From: Candidatus Zixiibacteriota bacterium
GTDB lineage: Bacteria > Zixibacteria > MSB-5A5 > GN15 > FEB-12
DNA: 45,249 bases
Direction: 5' to 3'
NCBI GenBank assembly: GCA_040752815.1
Contig: JBFMGC010000016.1
Location: 1 to 45,249 of the forward strand
Shown: positions 25,771 through 33,923 of the stretch, piece after piece
How the letters are laid out: every line of letters begins with the position of its first letter
Position numbering within the stretch: the stretch's first letter is position 1
Position numbers and translations under genes: made by a program
The notes under the pieces: generated by a model
What the model saw: only the letters and a program-made list of their open reading frames with translations
Databases searched by the model: none
What the model was told of the DNA's origin: nothing

Positions 25771-26307
25771 CTTTGATTTCTGATCGGCAGCGCTCCATCC
25801 CTGCCGAGGAAACGCCGGCAGGCACGGAGGCCTGCCGATCAATAGTGGTAGGTCGGGTTCCGAACATTGACCATTTGAGTGAGAAACCCGACACCATAAG
25901 TCACCCTGAGCCTGTCGAAGGGTGACTATATGACGCATGTAACGTATATAAGTCAGGCTTCGACAGGCTCAGCCTGACTTGCAGGCAAACGTGCCCGGCA
26001 GACGTCTTCGTCTGCCGGCGCAGGAAGTGGTAGGTCGGGTTCCGAGAAGCGGGCGACGGAGTCGGACGCGACGTGAAACCCGACACAGGCAGAGATGAAC
26101 AATGTCGGGTTTCTTGGTCCTTCGCTTCGCTCAGGACCGGCGGAACCCGACCTACAAAACCCGAATGATTCGGCAATGTCGGGTTGCTCGTGTCTCGCTT
26201 CGCTCGACGCTCGTGAACCCGACCTACAAGAAATTGCCCGATTGAAATGACCCGCGGTACCCCACAGCTTGCTGTGGGTTCGGTCGCAGAAAATGAAATG
26301 ATCACAC
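25771..26307. repeat. Cluster of short hairpin repeats between the isoaspartyl peptidase and DUF58 genes
   Basis: No gene is visible. The cluster holds: GTAGGTCGGGTTCCGA at 25855 and 26030, with inverted GAACCCGACCTAC near 26143 and 26211; CCGGCAGACG/CGTCTGCCGG with TCTT loop at 25995-26018; a TCACCCT...GGGTGA element (25901-25925) and a GTCAGGCT...AGCCTGAC element (25952-25978). The last two share the inner core GAGCCTGTCGAA in opposite orientation. The modular set resembles REP/BIME-type intergenic repeats. Confidence 0.7.
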
Positions 26308-27207
26308 ATGCCCACTGATTACCGACAATACCTCCAGCCCGAAACCGTCTCCAAGCTCAAGGGGATGGAGCTCAAGGCCCGCATGGTGGTGGAGGGGTTT
26401 ATCGCCGGGTTGCACAAGTCGCCGTACCACGGCTTCTCGGTCGAGTTCGCCGAACATCGCCAGTACATGCCCGGCGACAACATCCATGACATCGACTGGA
26501 AAGTGTACGCCAAGACCGATCGGTATTACATCAAGCAGTATGAAGAAGAAACCAACCTCAAGGCGTACCTACTGCTCGACTGCTCGGCGTCGATGCGCTA
26601 CCACTCCGGCAGCCCGGTCAGCAAATTCGACTACGCCGGCATGCTCTGCGGCGCGCTCAGCTACATGATGCTGCGCCAGCGCGACGCGGTCGGGCTGGTT
26701 ACATTCGACCGTACCATCCGCCGCTATGTGCCGCCGCGCTCGAAATCGGGTCACCTGCACGACCTGCTGACCGAGATCGCCCACCAGCAGCCGTCCAACG
26801 AAACCGATATCGCCGGCGCGCTGCACGAGATGGCCGAGCGAACCAAACGACGCGGCCTCGTGATCATTCTGTCCGATCTGTTGGACGAGGCGGAGGAGAT
26901 CATCTCCGGGCTGAAGCACTTCCGATACAATCGTCACGAGGTGATTGTCTTCCATATTCTGGATCCGCGCGAGCGGGATTTCAATTTCGGCGGTGAGGCG
27001 CTGTTCAAGGATATGGAGACGGGGGAGGAACTGTCGACCCTGCCTTACCAGATGAAGCGCGAGTATGCGCGGGCGGTGCAGTCGTACGCCGAAACGATCG
27101 CCTCGGCCTGCCGCCAATCGAACATCGACTATCACCCGATCGACACCGCCATGCCCTTCGATCAGGCGCTGTACGCGTTTTTGGCGAAGCGGGAGAGGTT
27201 GTACTAA
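26308..27207 (+). CDS. DUF58 protein with von Willebrand factor A-type metal site
   Basis: A 299-residue protein. The DUF58 core begins GFSVEFAEHRQYMPGDNIHD and IDWKVYAKTDR (42-72). A MIDAS-type DCSASM lies at 91-96, and an Asp in SDLLDEAEE and the TDIAGALHEM threonine complete the fold. No transmembrane segment, unlike some DUF58 proteins. These proteins work with MoxR ATPases, whose gene is upstream beyond three other genes. The role is probably in assembly or activation of a protein complex, not known here. Confidence 0.9.
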   Translation: MPTDYRQYLQPETVSKLKGMELKARMVVEGFIAGLHKSPYHGFSVEFAEHRQYMPGDNIHDIDWKVYAKTDRYYIKQYEEETNLKAYLLLDCSASMRYHSGSPVSKFDYAGMLCGALSYMMLRQRDAVGLVTFDRTIRRYVPPRSKSGHLHDLLTEIAHQQPSNETDIAGALHEMAERTKRRGLVIILSDLLDEAEEIISGLKHFRYNRHEVIVFHILDPRERDFNFGGEALFKDMETGEELSTLPYQMKREYARAVQSYAETIASACRQSNIDYHPIDTAMPFDQALYAFLAKRERLY

Positions 27208-27311
27208 GGGGCAGAGAGACTTACCACACTTAGACAACGAACTCCACAAACTTCTTGACTATTAGGTAATTGCTATGTTGATTGTCTAATGGTAGAGTAC
27301 GGGGGAATGGT

Positions 27312-28730
27312 ATGGCAGCCAACGAATCGCCAAACGGCACGCAGAGCCAACATCAAGTAGAATCAAGCTCGGAAGCCCGGCCTGAGCAACATGGTGTTTC
27401 AACTGAGGCGGGACCACTTACCCCGGTGAGGGATTTGACGAAGAATCCGAAGTTCATTCGCGACCCGATTCACGATCTAATCCAGATTGACGACCAAATG
27501 GTTCTGAATGTTTTGAGTACAGAGCCTATTCAGCGGCTCAAGTACATCAGGCAGTTGGGGGTAGCGTTCTTCGTCTATCCAGGTGCCGATCACAGTAGGT
27601 TTTCACATTCACTGGGCGTCTACCACTTGGCTCGTCGAGTTCTGAACCAGATTCATGAGGATGATTCAGAAAGGAGGAAAATCATACAACTTGCTGCTCT
27701 GTTGCATGACACAGGGCACGGACCATTTAGCCATCTTTTCGAAGCCGCGCTAAAAGAGGTAAAATACGCACATTTCGAGAAACACGAAAAGTGGACGAAC
27801 AGGATTGTTATGGAGCATCCGCAAGTGCTCCAAGTGCTTGGAGAATCCATGTGCGGGCACGTGCGAGATGTGATAGCGGGCTTCTACAAGCCGCAGTATC
27901 TTGGTTCCATAGTCAACTCCCAGCTCGATGTAGACAGATTCGATTACATGTTGCGTGATTCTCATATGACAGGCGTCCATTACGGAAAGTTCGACCTTAC
28001 GTGGATGCTCAGGAATCTCTCGAGGCAAAGCTATGAAGAGCTTGACGCCGACGGAGAAAAGGTGCCGGTAGATAAGATCGTGATAGATGGAAGGCGGGGA
28101 TTAGGCAGCCTTGAAACCTACTTGCTTGGGAATTTCTACTTATATGCGCATGTTTACTATCACAAGACTGTTCAAGCAGCAGAAGGAATGCTCGTTAAGA
28201 TACTCCGGCGAGCAATCGACTGTGCGAAAGAAGATGCGAAACGCACATTCCTTCCCTCCGTTCTCGCCAAGATTGGCGCCAATGAGAAACTCGAGCTTGA
28301 TGAGTATTTGCAGTTGAATGATTTTGTGGTCTTGACTTGGATACATGAATGGGGCAAGAAAGAAATTGACACCATTCTTCAGGACCTGTGCAGGCGGTTT
28401 CTGCAGCGGAAACTCTTCAAGGCGCGTTTGGTCACTGATCTCGGGGGGCGCGAGTATGCTGACAAAAGGGATGAGGTGAAAAACCTGCTCAGCGCAAAGG
28501 GTTTTGATCCCCACTACTACCTGGTCGAAGCTGAGCCAACCAGATTGGCTTATAAGGACTTCTTCTTCCTCAAAGGAGCCGGTAAGGCTCTGGACGAAGT
28601 TTATTTTGTTGACTCGGATGGCAGGGTGAAGCCTTTTTCGTCTATCAGCAAGTACGAAGTCAGTAAGGCTATTCGTGATGTAACTCTTGACGAAAAGTTC
28701 TTCATCGTTCCTGATGAAATCGAGCTATAA
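27312..28730 (+). CDS. SAMHD1/YwfO-like HD-domain phosphohydrolase
   Basis: A 472-residue protein. After a Ser/Glu-rich tail (1-45) it matches SAMHD1-like dNTP triphosphohydrolases: DPIHDLIQID, QRLKYIRQLG, RFSHSLGVYHLARR (96-109), LLHDTGHGPFSHLFE (130-144) and DVDRFDYMLRD (206-216). Predicted metal ligands are H99, H132, D133 and D208; R96, R209, Y212 and D216 match dNTP-contact positions of human SAMHD1. The likely reaction is release of triphosphate from dNTPs, but some relatives act on other phosphates. The ATG at 27312 follows GGGGGAA (27301-27307). Base composition is about 45-50% GC in the lines I counted, below its neighbours. It pairs with the next gene. Confidence 0.88.
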   Translation: MAANESPNGTQSQHQVESSSEARPEQHGVSTEAGPLTPVRDLTKNPKFIRDPIHDLIQIDDQMVLNVLSTEPIQRLKYIRQLGVAFFVYPGADHSRFSHSLGVYHLARRVLNQIHEDDSERRKIIQLAALLHDTGHGPFSHLFEAALKEVKYAHFEKHEKWTNRIVMEHPQVLQVLGESMCGHVRDVIAGFYKPQYLGSIVNSQLDVDRFDYMLRDSHMTGVHYGKFDLTWMLRNLSRQSYEELDADGEKVPVDKIVIDGRRGLGSLETYLLGNFYLYAHVYYHKTVQAAEGMLVKILRRAIDCAKEDAKRTFLPSVLAKIGANEKLELDEYLQLNDFVVLTWIHEWGKKEIDTILQDLCRRFLQRKLFKARLVTDLGGREYADKRDEVKNLLSAKGFDPHYYLVEAEPTRLAYKDFFFLKGAGKALDEVYFVDSDGRVKPFSSISKYEVSKAIRDVTLDEKFFIVPDEIEL

Positions 28731-28760
28731 CTTGTATGGCGGAACGTGAAAGGTTAGTAG

Positions 28761-29264
28761 ATGGATTCGATAGATAGGATTTCCATGCTTCGGCAACTCA
28801 TTGCTGAGGCTAGTGGGGTGGTATATAGCCGGAAGAAGCTTCACAAGCTGGTCTTTCTTTTGCAGGCCGCTGGTGAGGATTTTGATCAGGAGTTCATTTA
28901 TCACAACTATGGGGTGTTTTCACCAACGCTGGCCCACGACCTTGATGAGGCTCGGGGTAGTCAGCTCATAGCGGAATCGAGGTCTGTAGATCGCGGCGGC
29001 TATACTCTGAGTCTGCCGACGGACGGCGGTGAAACTCCTTCCGTTGGCATCCAGATTTCCCCAAAGTGTGCTGATCTAGTAAGACGCTTGGCGGGAAAGT
29101 CTCCACAGCACCTCGAGGTTCTTAGTACAATTATCTACTTGTCCCAGCACTACTATGCAGCGGATGCGATCAGGGAGAAACTGAAGATTCTGAAGCCTGA
29201 CCTGAGTGATCATTACAGCGCCGCGTATACTGACGCTCGAGATATCTTTGGTGTGGCGGTGTGA
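28761..29264 (+). CDS. YwgA-like / Panacea-type small protein
   Basis: A 167-residue helical protein with RISMLRQLIAEASGVVYSRK, KLHKLVFLLQAAGEDF and FIYHNYGVFSPTLAHDLDEA. This is the pattern of YwgA in Bacillus and, more distantly, of the SocA/Panacea (DUF4065) fold. In Bacillus, ywgA lies beside ywfO, which encodes a SAMHD1-like HD protein, as here. Function is unknown; Panacea domains often act as antitoxins or regulators. It starts 30 bases after the HD gene and shares its lower GC. Confidence 0.65.
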   Translation: MDSIDRISMLRQLIAEASGVVYSRKKLHKLVFLLQAAGEDFDQEFIYHNYGVFSPTLAHDLDEARGSQLIAESRSVDRGGYTLSLPTDGGETPSVGIQISPKCADLVRRLAGKSPQHLEVLSTIIYLSQHYYAADAIREKLKILKPDLSDHYSAAYTDARDIFGVAV

Positions 29265-29283
29265 ACCGCACTGCCTCACCCGG

Positions 29284-29742
29284 TCACAGCATAAACCTCA
29301 TCTTCGGGCCGGTGTGCGTGAAGCCCTCGCGAAGATAGAAATCCACCGTGCGTTGCCAAACCTCGCCGGGCGGGGCGGTGACATCGAGACGCATCCAGCC
29401 CCGGTTGCGGCCGTAATCCTTGGCCGTCTCCACCAGCATCTTGCCGATGTTCTTGTTTCGATGTTTGGGCGGCACGTAGAGTTCGTTGATGGCGCCATAG
29501 CAGCCGCCCGCATAAATCGCGAACGATTCCGCCAGCGTGATCATCCCCAGGGTCTCGCCGTTCTCGGCAATCGCAACGAACGCAATAAACCGCTCTTTGC
29601 TCGTCTCCCAATCGGCGAGAATCTTCGCTCTGTCCAGCGCGCGGAACTCGTCGTCCTCGCCGCCGAGTTCAACGGCCAGTTTATTGACCAGATCGATAAT
29701 CTGATCGGCCTGCTCGATGCCCAGTTCTTCTATCAGTACCAT
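29284..29742 (-). CDS. GNAT-family N-acetyltransferase
   Basis: A 152-residue single-domain acetyltransferase. Motif A is AINELYVPPKHRNKNIGKML (acetyl-CoA pyrophosphate loop), then LDVTAPPGEVWQRTVDFYLREGF (motif B). The substrate is not predictable; the family includes metabolite, drug and protein acetylases. It starts 9 bases after the permease stop on the minus strand, so it is the last gene of the metal-uptake cluster. It converges with the YwgA-like gene, 19 bases away. Confidence 0.85.
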   Translation of the reverse strand: MVLIEELGIEQADQIIDLVNKLAVELGGEDDEFRALDRAKILADWETSKERFIAFVAIAENGETLGMITLAESFAIYAGGCYGAINELYVPPKHRNKNIGKMLVETAKDYGRNRGWMRLDVTAPPGEVWQRTVDFYLREGFTHTGPKMRFML

Positions 29743-29751
29743 GCGGCCAAT

Positions 29752-30555
29752 TTAGCGCAAGCGTCGCACCAGCGCAAACAGAAGCAGCATCGCTCCAAAA
29801 GCGCACACAATGGTAGCGCCCGTGGGCGTGTCCAGCAGGAACGACAGCACCAGTCCCAGCGCGGAGCCGACCAGGCCGAACAGCCATCCCCAGACCAGGC
29901 GACGTGCGATCGAATCGGTTATCAACGCCGCGAAAACCGATGGCACCACCAGAAAGATGAACACTAGGAGCACGCCACACATCTTAACGGACGATGTCAC
30001 CACCACGGCAAAGGTGGCATAGAATAGGAAATCCCACAGACGCGCATTAGCCGGCCGGTGGGAGTGGTTAAGCGTCAATGCCAGAAACCTGTCACGCGCC
30101 AGATAGTGAAACGCGCCGACCAACGTGTACGTTATGGCCGTCTTGAGCACCATCGCCGGAGTAACAGTCAGAATACTGCCGACCAACAGATGTTTTATGT
30201 GCTCAGCGCCTTCGGGTGCATGGCTCACGCCCAGGATGGCGGCAGCCGTACTGACCGCATAGACAATACCTATAATCGCCTCTTGCGGGACCTTGCCCTC
30301 AATCTCACGAGTAAAGGTGAATATCGTGCCGCCCAGCAGCGCCGAGCCGAGCGAAAAGAAATACGCAACATCGCCCTCCAACTCGAACCCGAGCAGGAAT
30401 GAAAAGGTCATGCCGAGCGCCGCTACCTGGGCCAGCGAGAGATCGACAAAGATGATCCCTCGCTTGATGACATGCAGTCCGAAATATACATGTATCCCCA
30501 CCAAGACTACGCACGCGATGAACGGCCAGAGCAGGAACTGAAGATAGTCGTTCAT
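29752..30555 (-). CDS. ABC-3-type metal ion permease (ZnuB/MntB-like)
   Basis: A 267-residue inner-membrane protein with seven to eight hydrophobic segments. It carries the ABC-3 family pattern: GIIFVDLSLAQVAALG near the start, ALLGGTIFTF, a long loop HAPEGAEHIKHLLVG, and VKMCGVLLVFIFLVVPSVFA near the C-terminus. It would pass Zn or Mn delivered by the binding protein encoded just upstream. The ATG overlaps that gene by 4 bases. No ATP-binding subunit is present in the cluster. Confidence 0.92.
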   Translation of the reverse strand: MNDYLQFLLWPFIACVVLVGIHVYFGLHVIKRGIIFVDLSLAQVAALGMTFSFLLGFELEGDVAYFFSLGSALLGGTIFTFTREIEGKVPQEAIIGIVYAVSTAAAILGVSHAPEGAEHIKHLLVGSILTVTPAMVLKTAITYTLVGAFHYLARDRFLALTLNHSHRPANARLWDFLFYATFAVVVTSSVKMCGVLLVFIFLVVPSVFAALITDSIARRLVWGWLFGLVGSALGLVLSFLLDTPTGATIVCAFGAMLLLFALVRRLR

Positions 30556-31436
30556 TTTATTGCCTCAAGCAAAGCTTCGATATTGCCTGCGAGCCATTGG
30601 GTGTAGGTTTCGTTTTCTATGCGGCCACCGACCGACGGGTAGGCGGTGATCACTTTAGCGCCGGTCTCTGCGGCGATTTTGTCCGGAACCCGCTTGTCAA
30701 AATACGGCTCGACCGCAATCGCCTTGATGTTTTTGCTCCGCATGAGGTCGATCATCTCCTTGATGTGTGAGGGCGACGGCGCCACGCCAGGGTACGGCTC
30801 GACAAATCCGGCGGCCACGATCCCTGTGAAAGCGCAGAAGTAGGGCCAGGAGTTGTGGTAAAAGACCACTTCTTTGCCTGCAAGAGTTGCGGCTTTCTGT
30901 TTCAATGTTTCCAACTCGGTCTCAAGTGAAACCAAATATGTCTCCTGGTTCTGTTTGAACTCTGAGGCATGCTGGGGATCGGCGGCAGAAAGAGCATCGA
31001 CAATGGCGTCAGTGATCAGTCTGACGTTCTGTGGGCCGAGCCAGTAATGGGGATTGCCGAAACGGTGCAGGTCGCCGTAACGGGCGTCGGCCTTGAATGT
31101 CGGGACTTCCAGTGGTCGAACGTACTTTGAACAGTCGACGATTTCGAGTTTGCTGTTGCGGGAGCCATCGATGATCTTGTCCATCCACATATCCAATTCC
31201 AGTCCGACCTTCAGAACCACGTCGGCTTTGGCTACCTTCATCATGTAGCTGGGGCGAACCTCTACGAAATGAACGTCTGTTTTCGGAGACGCGATCGACT
31301 CGACCTCGACCAAGTCGAGGCCGATCTGACGAGCGAAATAGGCCAGGTCGCTCGTGGACGCCACGACTTTCATCTGAGCCGTGGAGACCACCGGTGCGAG
31401 TAAGAGAGCAAAGGACATCAATGTATATTTTTTCAT
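30552..31436 (-). CDS. Periplasmic metal-binding protein (ZnuA/TroA family)
   Basis: A 294-residue solute-binding protein with a signal peptide (1-20, cleavage near VSTAQ). Predicted metal ligands of the cluster A-I fold are H56 (DVHFVEVRPS), H130 (GNPHYWLG), H194 (FYHNSWPYF) and E243 (AVEPYFDKR). The fold has a long helix linking two lobes. The His-rich loop typical of many zinc ZnuA proteins is missing, so Zn or Mn cannot be decided from this. It is coupled to the permease and lies 10 bases after the outer-membrane protein gene. Confidence 0.92.
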   Translation of the reverse strand: MKKYTLMSFALLLAPVVSTAQMKVVASTSDLAYFARQIGLDLVEVESIASPKTDVHFVEVRPSYMMKVAKADVVLKVGLELDMWMDKIIDGSRNSKLEIVDCSKYVRPLEVPTFKADARYGDLHRFGNPHYWLGPQNVRLITDAIVDALSAADPQHASEFKQNQETYLVSLETELETLKQKAATLAGKEVVFYHNSWPYFCAFTGIVAAGFVEPYPGVAPSPSHIKEMIDLMRSKNIKAIAVEPYFDKRVPDKIAAETGAKVITAYPSVGGRIENETYTQWLAGNIEALLEAIK

Positions 31437-31445
31437 GACTGCCTC

Positions 31446-32552
31446 TTAGAAGTTGTGAGGTTGATGGGGGCCAAGCGAAAACAGGAACTGGAGCTTAAGC
31501 TCCCAGTAGCCCTCGCGGTCATCCGGTTCGGTCCAGTGGCCCGCCAGGCGGACAAGACTGGTCTCCTCTATCGGCGCAAAGCCAAGAAACAGTCCGGCGC
31601 GCCACGTGTCTGATACATTGATCACACCGACCTCTTCCTCTTCGCCGTCATCGTGATGATGCTCGCCCGCCCTGACGCGGGCGTATTCGAAAATGCCGCC
31701 GATATTGTATCGCTGTCTGAAGCGATAATCGATGTAGCCATAGCCGCCGTAAGACGTCAGTTTGTCTCCACCTTCTTGTTCCTCCGAGCGCATTATCCCC
31801 TCGCTCTCAACTTGAAGGATAGTATAACGCGAGGGTTTGTACTTGTATTTGAGATCCAGCCCGGCAAGCCAGGTGCGAAGTTGACTGGTTTCGACCTCGT
31901 AGACGGAATTGACCACTGATCCGCCAAGCGCCAACTCAGCGCTTTCGGACGTTGCGAACGAGCTGGCTAAGCGTCCGAAGAAGCCGGGATGGCGGAGGGG
32001 GCTTTCTTCCGCCGGTTCTTCATGATGATGACCCGCCAGGGCGTCACCTTTGAGCGTCCCGAGCATCAACTCAGTGTAGGCATCGCCGGTCGGAAGCAGA
32101 AAGCCGGCGCGCACCGCCATATCGCTGAGACCATGATCGCCAAAAAACACTTCGTGTGGCAGCGGCCTCATTATAAATGACCAGGCGTGCTCATGCACCG
32201 AGTTGAGCCGTCCGAATTCAAGCAGGTACTTGCCGACACGGAGGTTCATTCCCAGAGGCAGGCCGCGCAACACCGTTCCATACAGCTCTTCGATCTCGGC
32301 GTTGTGCTCGCCATGCCAGCCGATTACGGCATCGGCTCGGGCGTATGGATTCAGGTATCCCGCGACCATGAGTTCCATCGAAGGAACAGCCAGGTTGAAC
32401 CTCTCGCTCTCTTCGACATGGGTAGTATCATTGTGGCTGTAGACGCGGAAATCGCCGATGAGGGATATGTCTGGATTGAGCGTCGTCTGCGACATTAACG
32501 GACCGGACACAGACAACATTACAATTACAAAGAGAATACACTTCAGATTCAT
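31446..32552 (-). CDS. Outer-membrane beta-barrel protein with His-rich loops, in a metal-uptake cluster
   Basis: A 368-residue protein with a signal peptide (1-~21). Amphipathic strands rich in Tyr/Phe follow (YLNPYARADAVIGWHGEH, LGGSVVNSVYEVE, YGGYGYIDYRFRQRYNIGG), and an aromatic C-terminus (FLFSLGPHQPHNF) suits barrel insertion. Two acidic/His clusters, GHHHEEPAEE and EHHHDDGEEEE, look like metal-capture loops. I chose the ATG at 32552, with GGAG 8 bases upstream. It is probably a porin-like channel feeding the binding protein; no TonB plug is present. Confidence 0.75.
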   Translation of the reverse strand: MNLKCILFVIVMLSVSGPLMSQTTLNPDISLIGDFRVYSHNDTTHVEESERFNLAVPSMELMVAGYLNPYARADAVIGWHGEHNAEIEELYGTVLRGLPLGMNLRVGKYLLEFGRLNSVHEHAWSFIMRPLPHEVFFGDHGLSDMAVRAGFLLPTGDAYTELMLGTLKGDALAGHHHEEPAEESPLRHPGFFGRLASSFATSESAELALGGSVVNSVYEVETSQLRTWLAGLDLKYKYKPSRYTILQVESEGIMRSEEQEGGDKLTSYGGYGYIDYRFRQRYNIGGIFEYARVRAGEHHHDDGEEEEVGVINVSDTWRAGLFLGFAPIEETSLVRLAGHWTEPDDREGYWELKLQFLFSLGPHQPHNF

Positions 32553-32622
32553 GTTGCACTCCATACGACCGGATAGCACCGATCGCTCCATGAGGTTCAG
32601 ATGAATGAATGACTGATGCGAA

Positions 32623-32976
32623 TCAGGCAGCTATGCTGCCCTGAAACACGGCTGGAGGAGCGCGGGAAGTTGGAGAGAAATTCCAGGAATCAGGCTGTGA
32701 ATCATCTACGAGGGTGTGCAGTCGCCCCACAGGGACGAACACGGCAACGCGAAAATTGGTCGACGGCAGGTCAATCGTGCCGTTGCCAAGCTGGCAGGTG
32801 GGACAATATTCCGAATGGTGGTGGTGTTTGACGCAATTGCTGTCGCACCCTTGACCCGCTTGGGCGCAGGAGTGAATATCTATGGTCAGGTGGGCGGCGT
32901 GAAACGGGGTCAACAGGAGGAAGTACAACCCGATCAGGATCACGACTAGAAATCTGGTGGTTGCGCCGGCTTTCAT
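32623..32976 (-). CDS. Small Cys/His-rich exported protein, DUF2946-like
   Basis: A 117-residue protein with an N-terminal hydrophobic segment (~8-28) as signal or anchor. A metal-binding-like stretch follows: C37, C44, C48, HHHH at 51-54 and a CPTC pair at 58-61. The tail SRAPPA is shared by DUF2946-type proteins, often found with copper or zinc transport genes. It is the first gene of the metal cluster, 70 bases before the outer-membrane protein gene and 35 bases after the hydrolase-like gene. The family assignment is moderate. Confidence 0.6.
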   Translation of the reverse strand: MKAGATTRFLVVILIGLYFLLLTPFHAAHLTIDIHSCAQAGQGCDSNCVKHHHHSEYCPTCQLGNGTIDLPSTNFRVAVFVPVGRLHTLVDDSQPDSWNFSPTSRAPPAVFQGSIAA

Positions 32977-33011
32977 TTGAGGCCCGCCAGGGAGAATTCT
33001 ATCTACGAACG

Positions 33012-33923
33012 CTACAACGAGAGATACGCCATCATAGTTTCTATCAGTTTTGCGGTGTCGGCGGGTACGGCACGAACCTCGATCTGATTCGCTCCCGCAA
33101 TCTGAACGAACTCAGACACCGTCTGGTCCTCGCTGTCAAGAATGAGCGCGCGGCAGACCGGCGGGCGGATAGTGGCAAGGCTGCGGTACTCCGGCGCGTA
33201 GCCGGAGCGAAGCTCGTACCAGAATTTGAATATCGAGCGCGGGAACGGTATCCAGTACATGTCATGCTCTGCCATCAACTGATCCAGCCATCGTCCGGTG
33301 GTCAGGTACGGCCGAACCGCGACCACCGCGTCGAAGTGGTCTTCTTCCGCAGCCGACAGCAAAGCCGCATCGGCGCCTGCGCGGAAGCCCACAGCCACGA
33401 ACGGGCGGATCACCCGGTCGCGGATGCGCAGGTGGGCAATAAGCTCGTTCAGATCGGACGCCTCGTATTCGCCGTCGCTGTGATACCCCGCGCTCGACAG
33501 CCCGCTGGCCCGTTGATCGTAAAGGCTGACCGCCCAGCCCGAATCGAGAAATGCCGAGGCCAGGCCCAGAAGCGAATTCCGATCGGCCCGCTCGTCATGC
33601 AGCAACACTACCGAACCCCTGAGCGGCCTCGTGTGCTCAGGCGAGAGGGTGTCCGGAGCAGGAGTCAGCCAGGCGCAGGCCAGCGTCGTGAGACCGTCGG
33701 CCTCGACCCGGAACGTATCCACAGTCGCGTTCAGGCCGGCGAAGGCCGAGATGTCGTTTGCCGGGAGCGAGTCAGCGCTGAAGGTGTTCAGATCGATGCG
33801 CCCCAGGTAGGCTTTGGTCCGGCTGAGCGGGTAGGCTACAAACGCCGCCACGAGAATACCGACAACCACCACAAAAGCGACGATTTGGAGAATTTCCTTG
33901 ACGTTCTGGGACATTTTGGCCAT
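33012..33923 (-). CDS. Alpha/beta-hydrolase-fold protein lacking the nucleophile serine, membrane-anchored
   Basis: A 303-residue protein with one N-terminal transmembrane helix (~12-31). An alpha/beta-hydrolase-like core follows: LRGSVVLLHDERADRNS, AVSLYDQRASGLSSAG, then FVAVGFRAGADAALLSA. The nucleophile elbow GxSxG reads G179-F-R-A-G183, with Arg181 in place of serine. Late catalytic Asp/His residues are not clear. It may be a non-catalytic relative that binds a ligand or protein, or an enzyme of different chemistry. It is upstream of the metal cluster on the same strand. Confidence 0.7.
   Translation of the reverse strand: MAKMSQNVKEILQIVAFVVVVGILVAAFVAYPLSRTKAYLGRIDLNTFSADSLPANDISAFAGLNATVDTFRVEADGLTTLACAWLTPAPDTLSPEHTRPLRGSVVLLHDERADRNSLLGLASAFLDSGWAVSLYDQRASGLSSAGYHSDGEYEASDLNELIAHLRIRDRVIRPFVAVGFRAGADAALLSAAEEDHFDAVVAVRPYLTTGRWLDQLMAEHDMYWIPFPRSIFKFWYELRSGYAPEYRSLATIRPPVCRALILDSEDQTVSEFVQIAGANQIEVRAVPADTAKLIETMMAYLSL

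Noticed and set aside
24799-25938. Long minus-strand open frame opposite the isoaspartyl peptidase gene
   Set aside because: It is a frame shadow in GC-rich DNA; the plus strand has a complete enzyme with its catalytic threonine.
25771-26307. Possible CRISPR array in the repeat cluster
   Set aside because: Repeats differ in type, orientation and spacing; there are no regular spacers and no cas genes.
27255-27290. TTGACT/TATGTT as promoter of the HD gene
   Set aside because: The spacing is only 13 bases; no convincing alternative was found, so no promoter is claimed.
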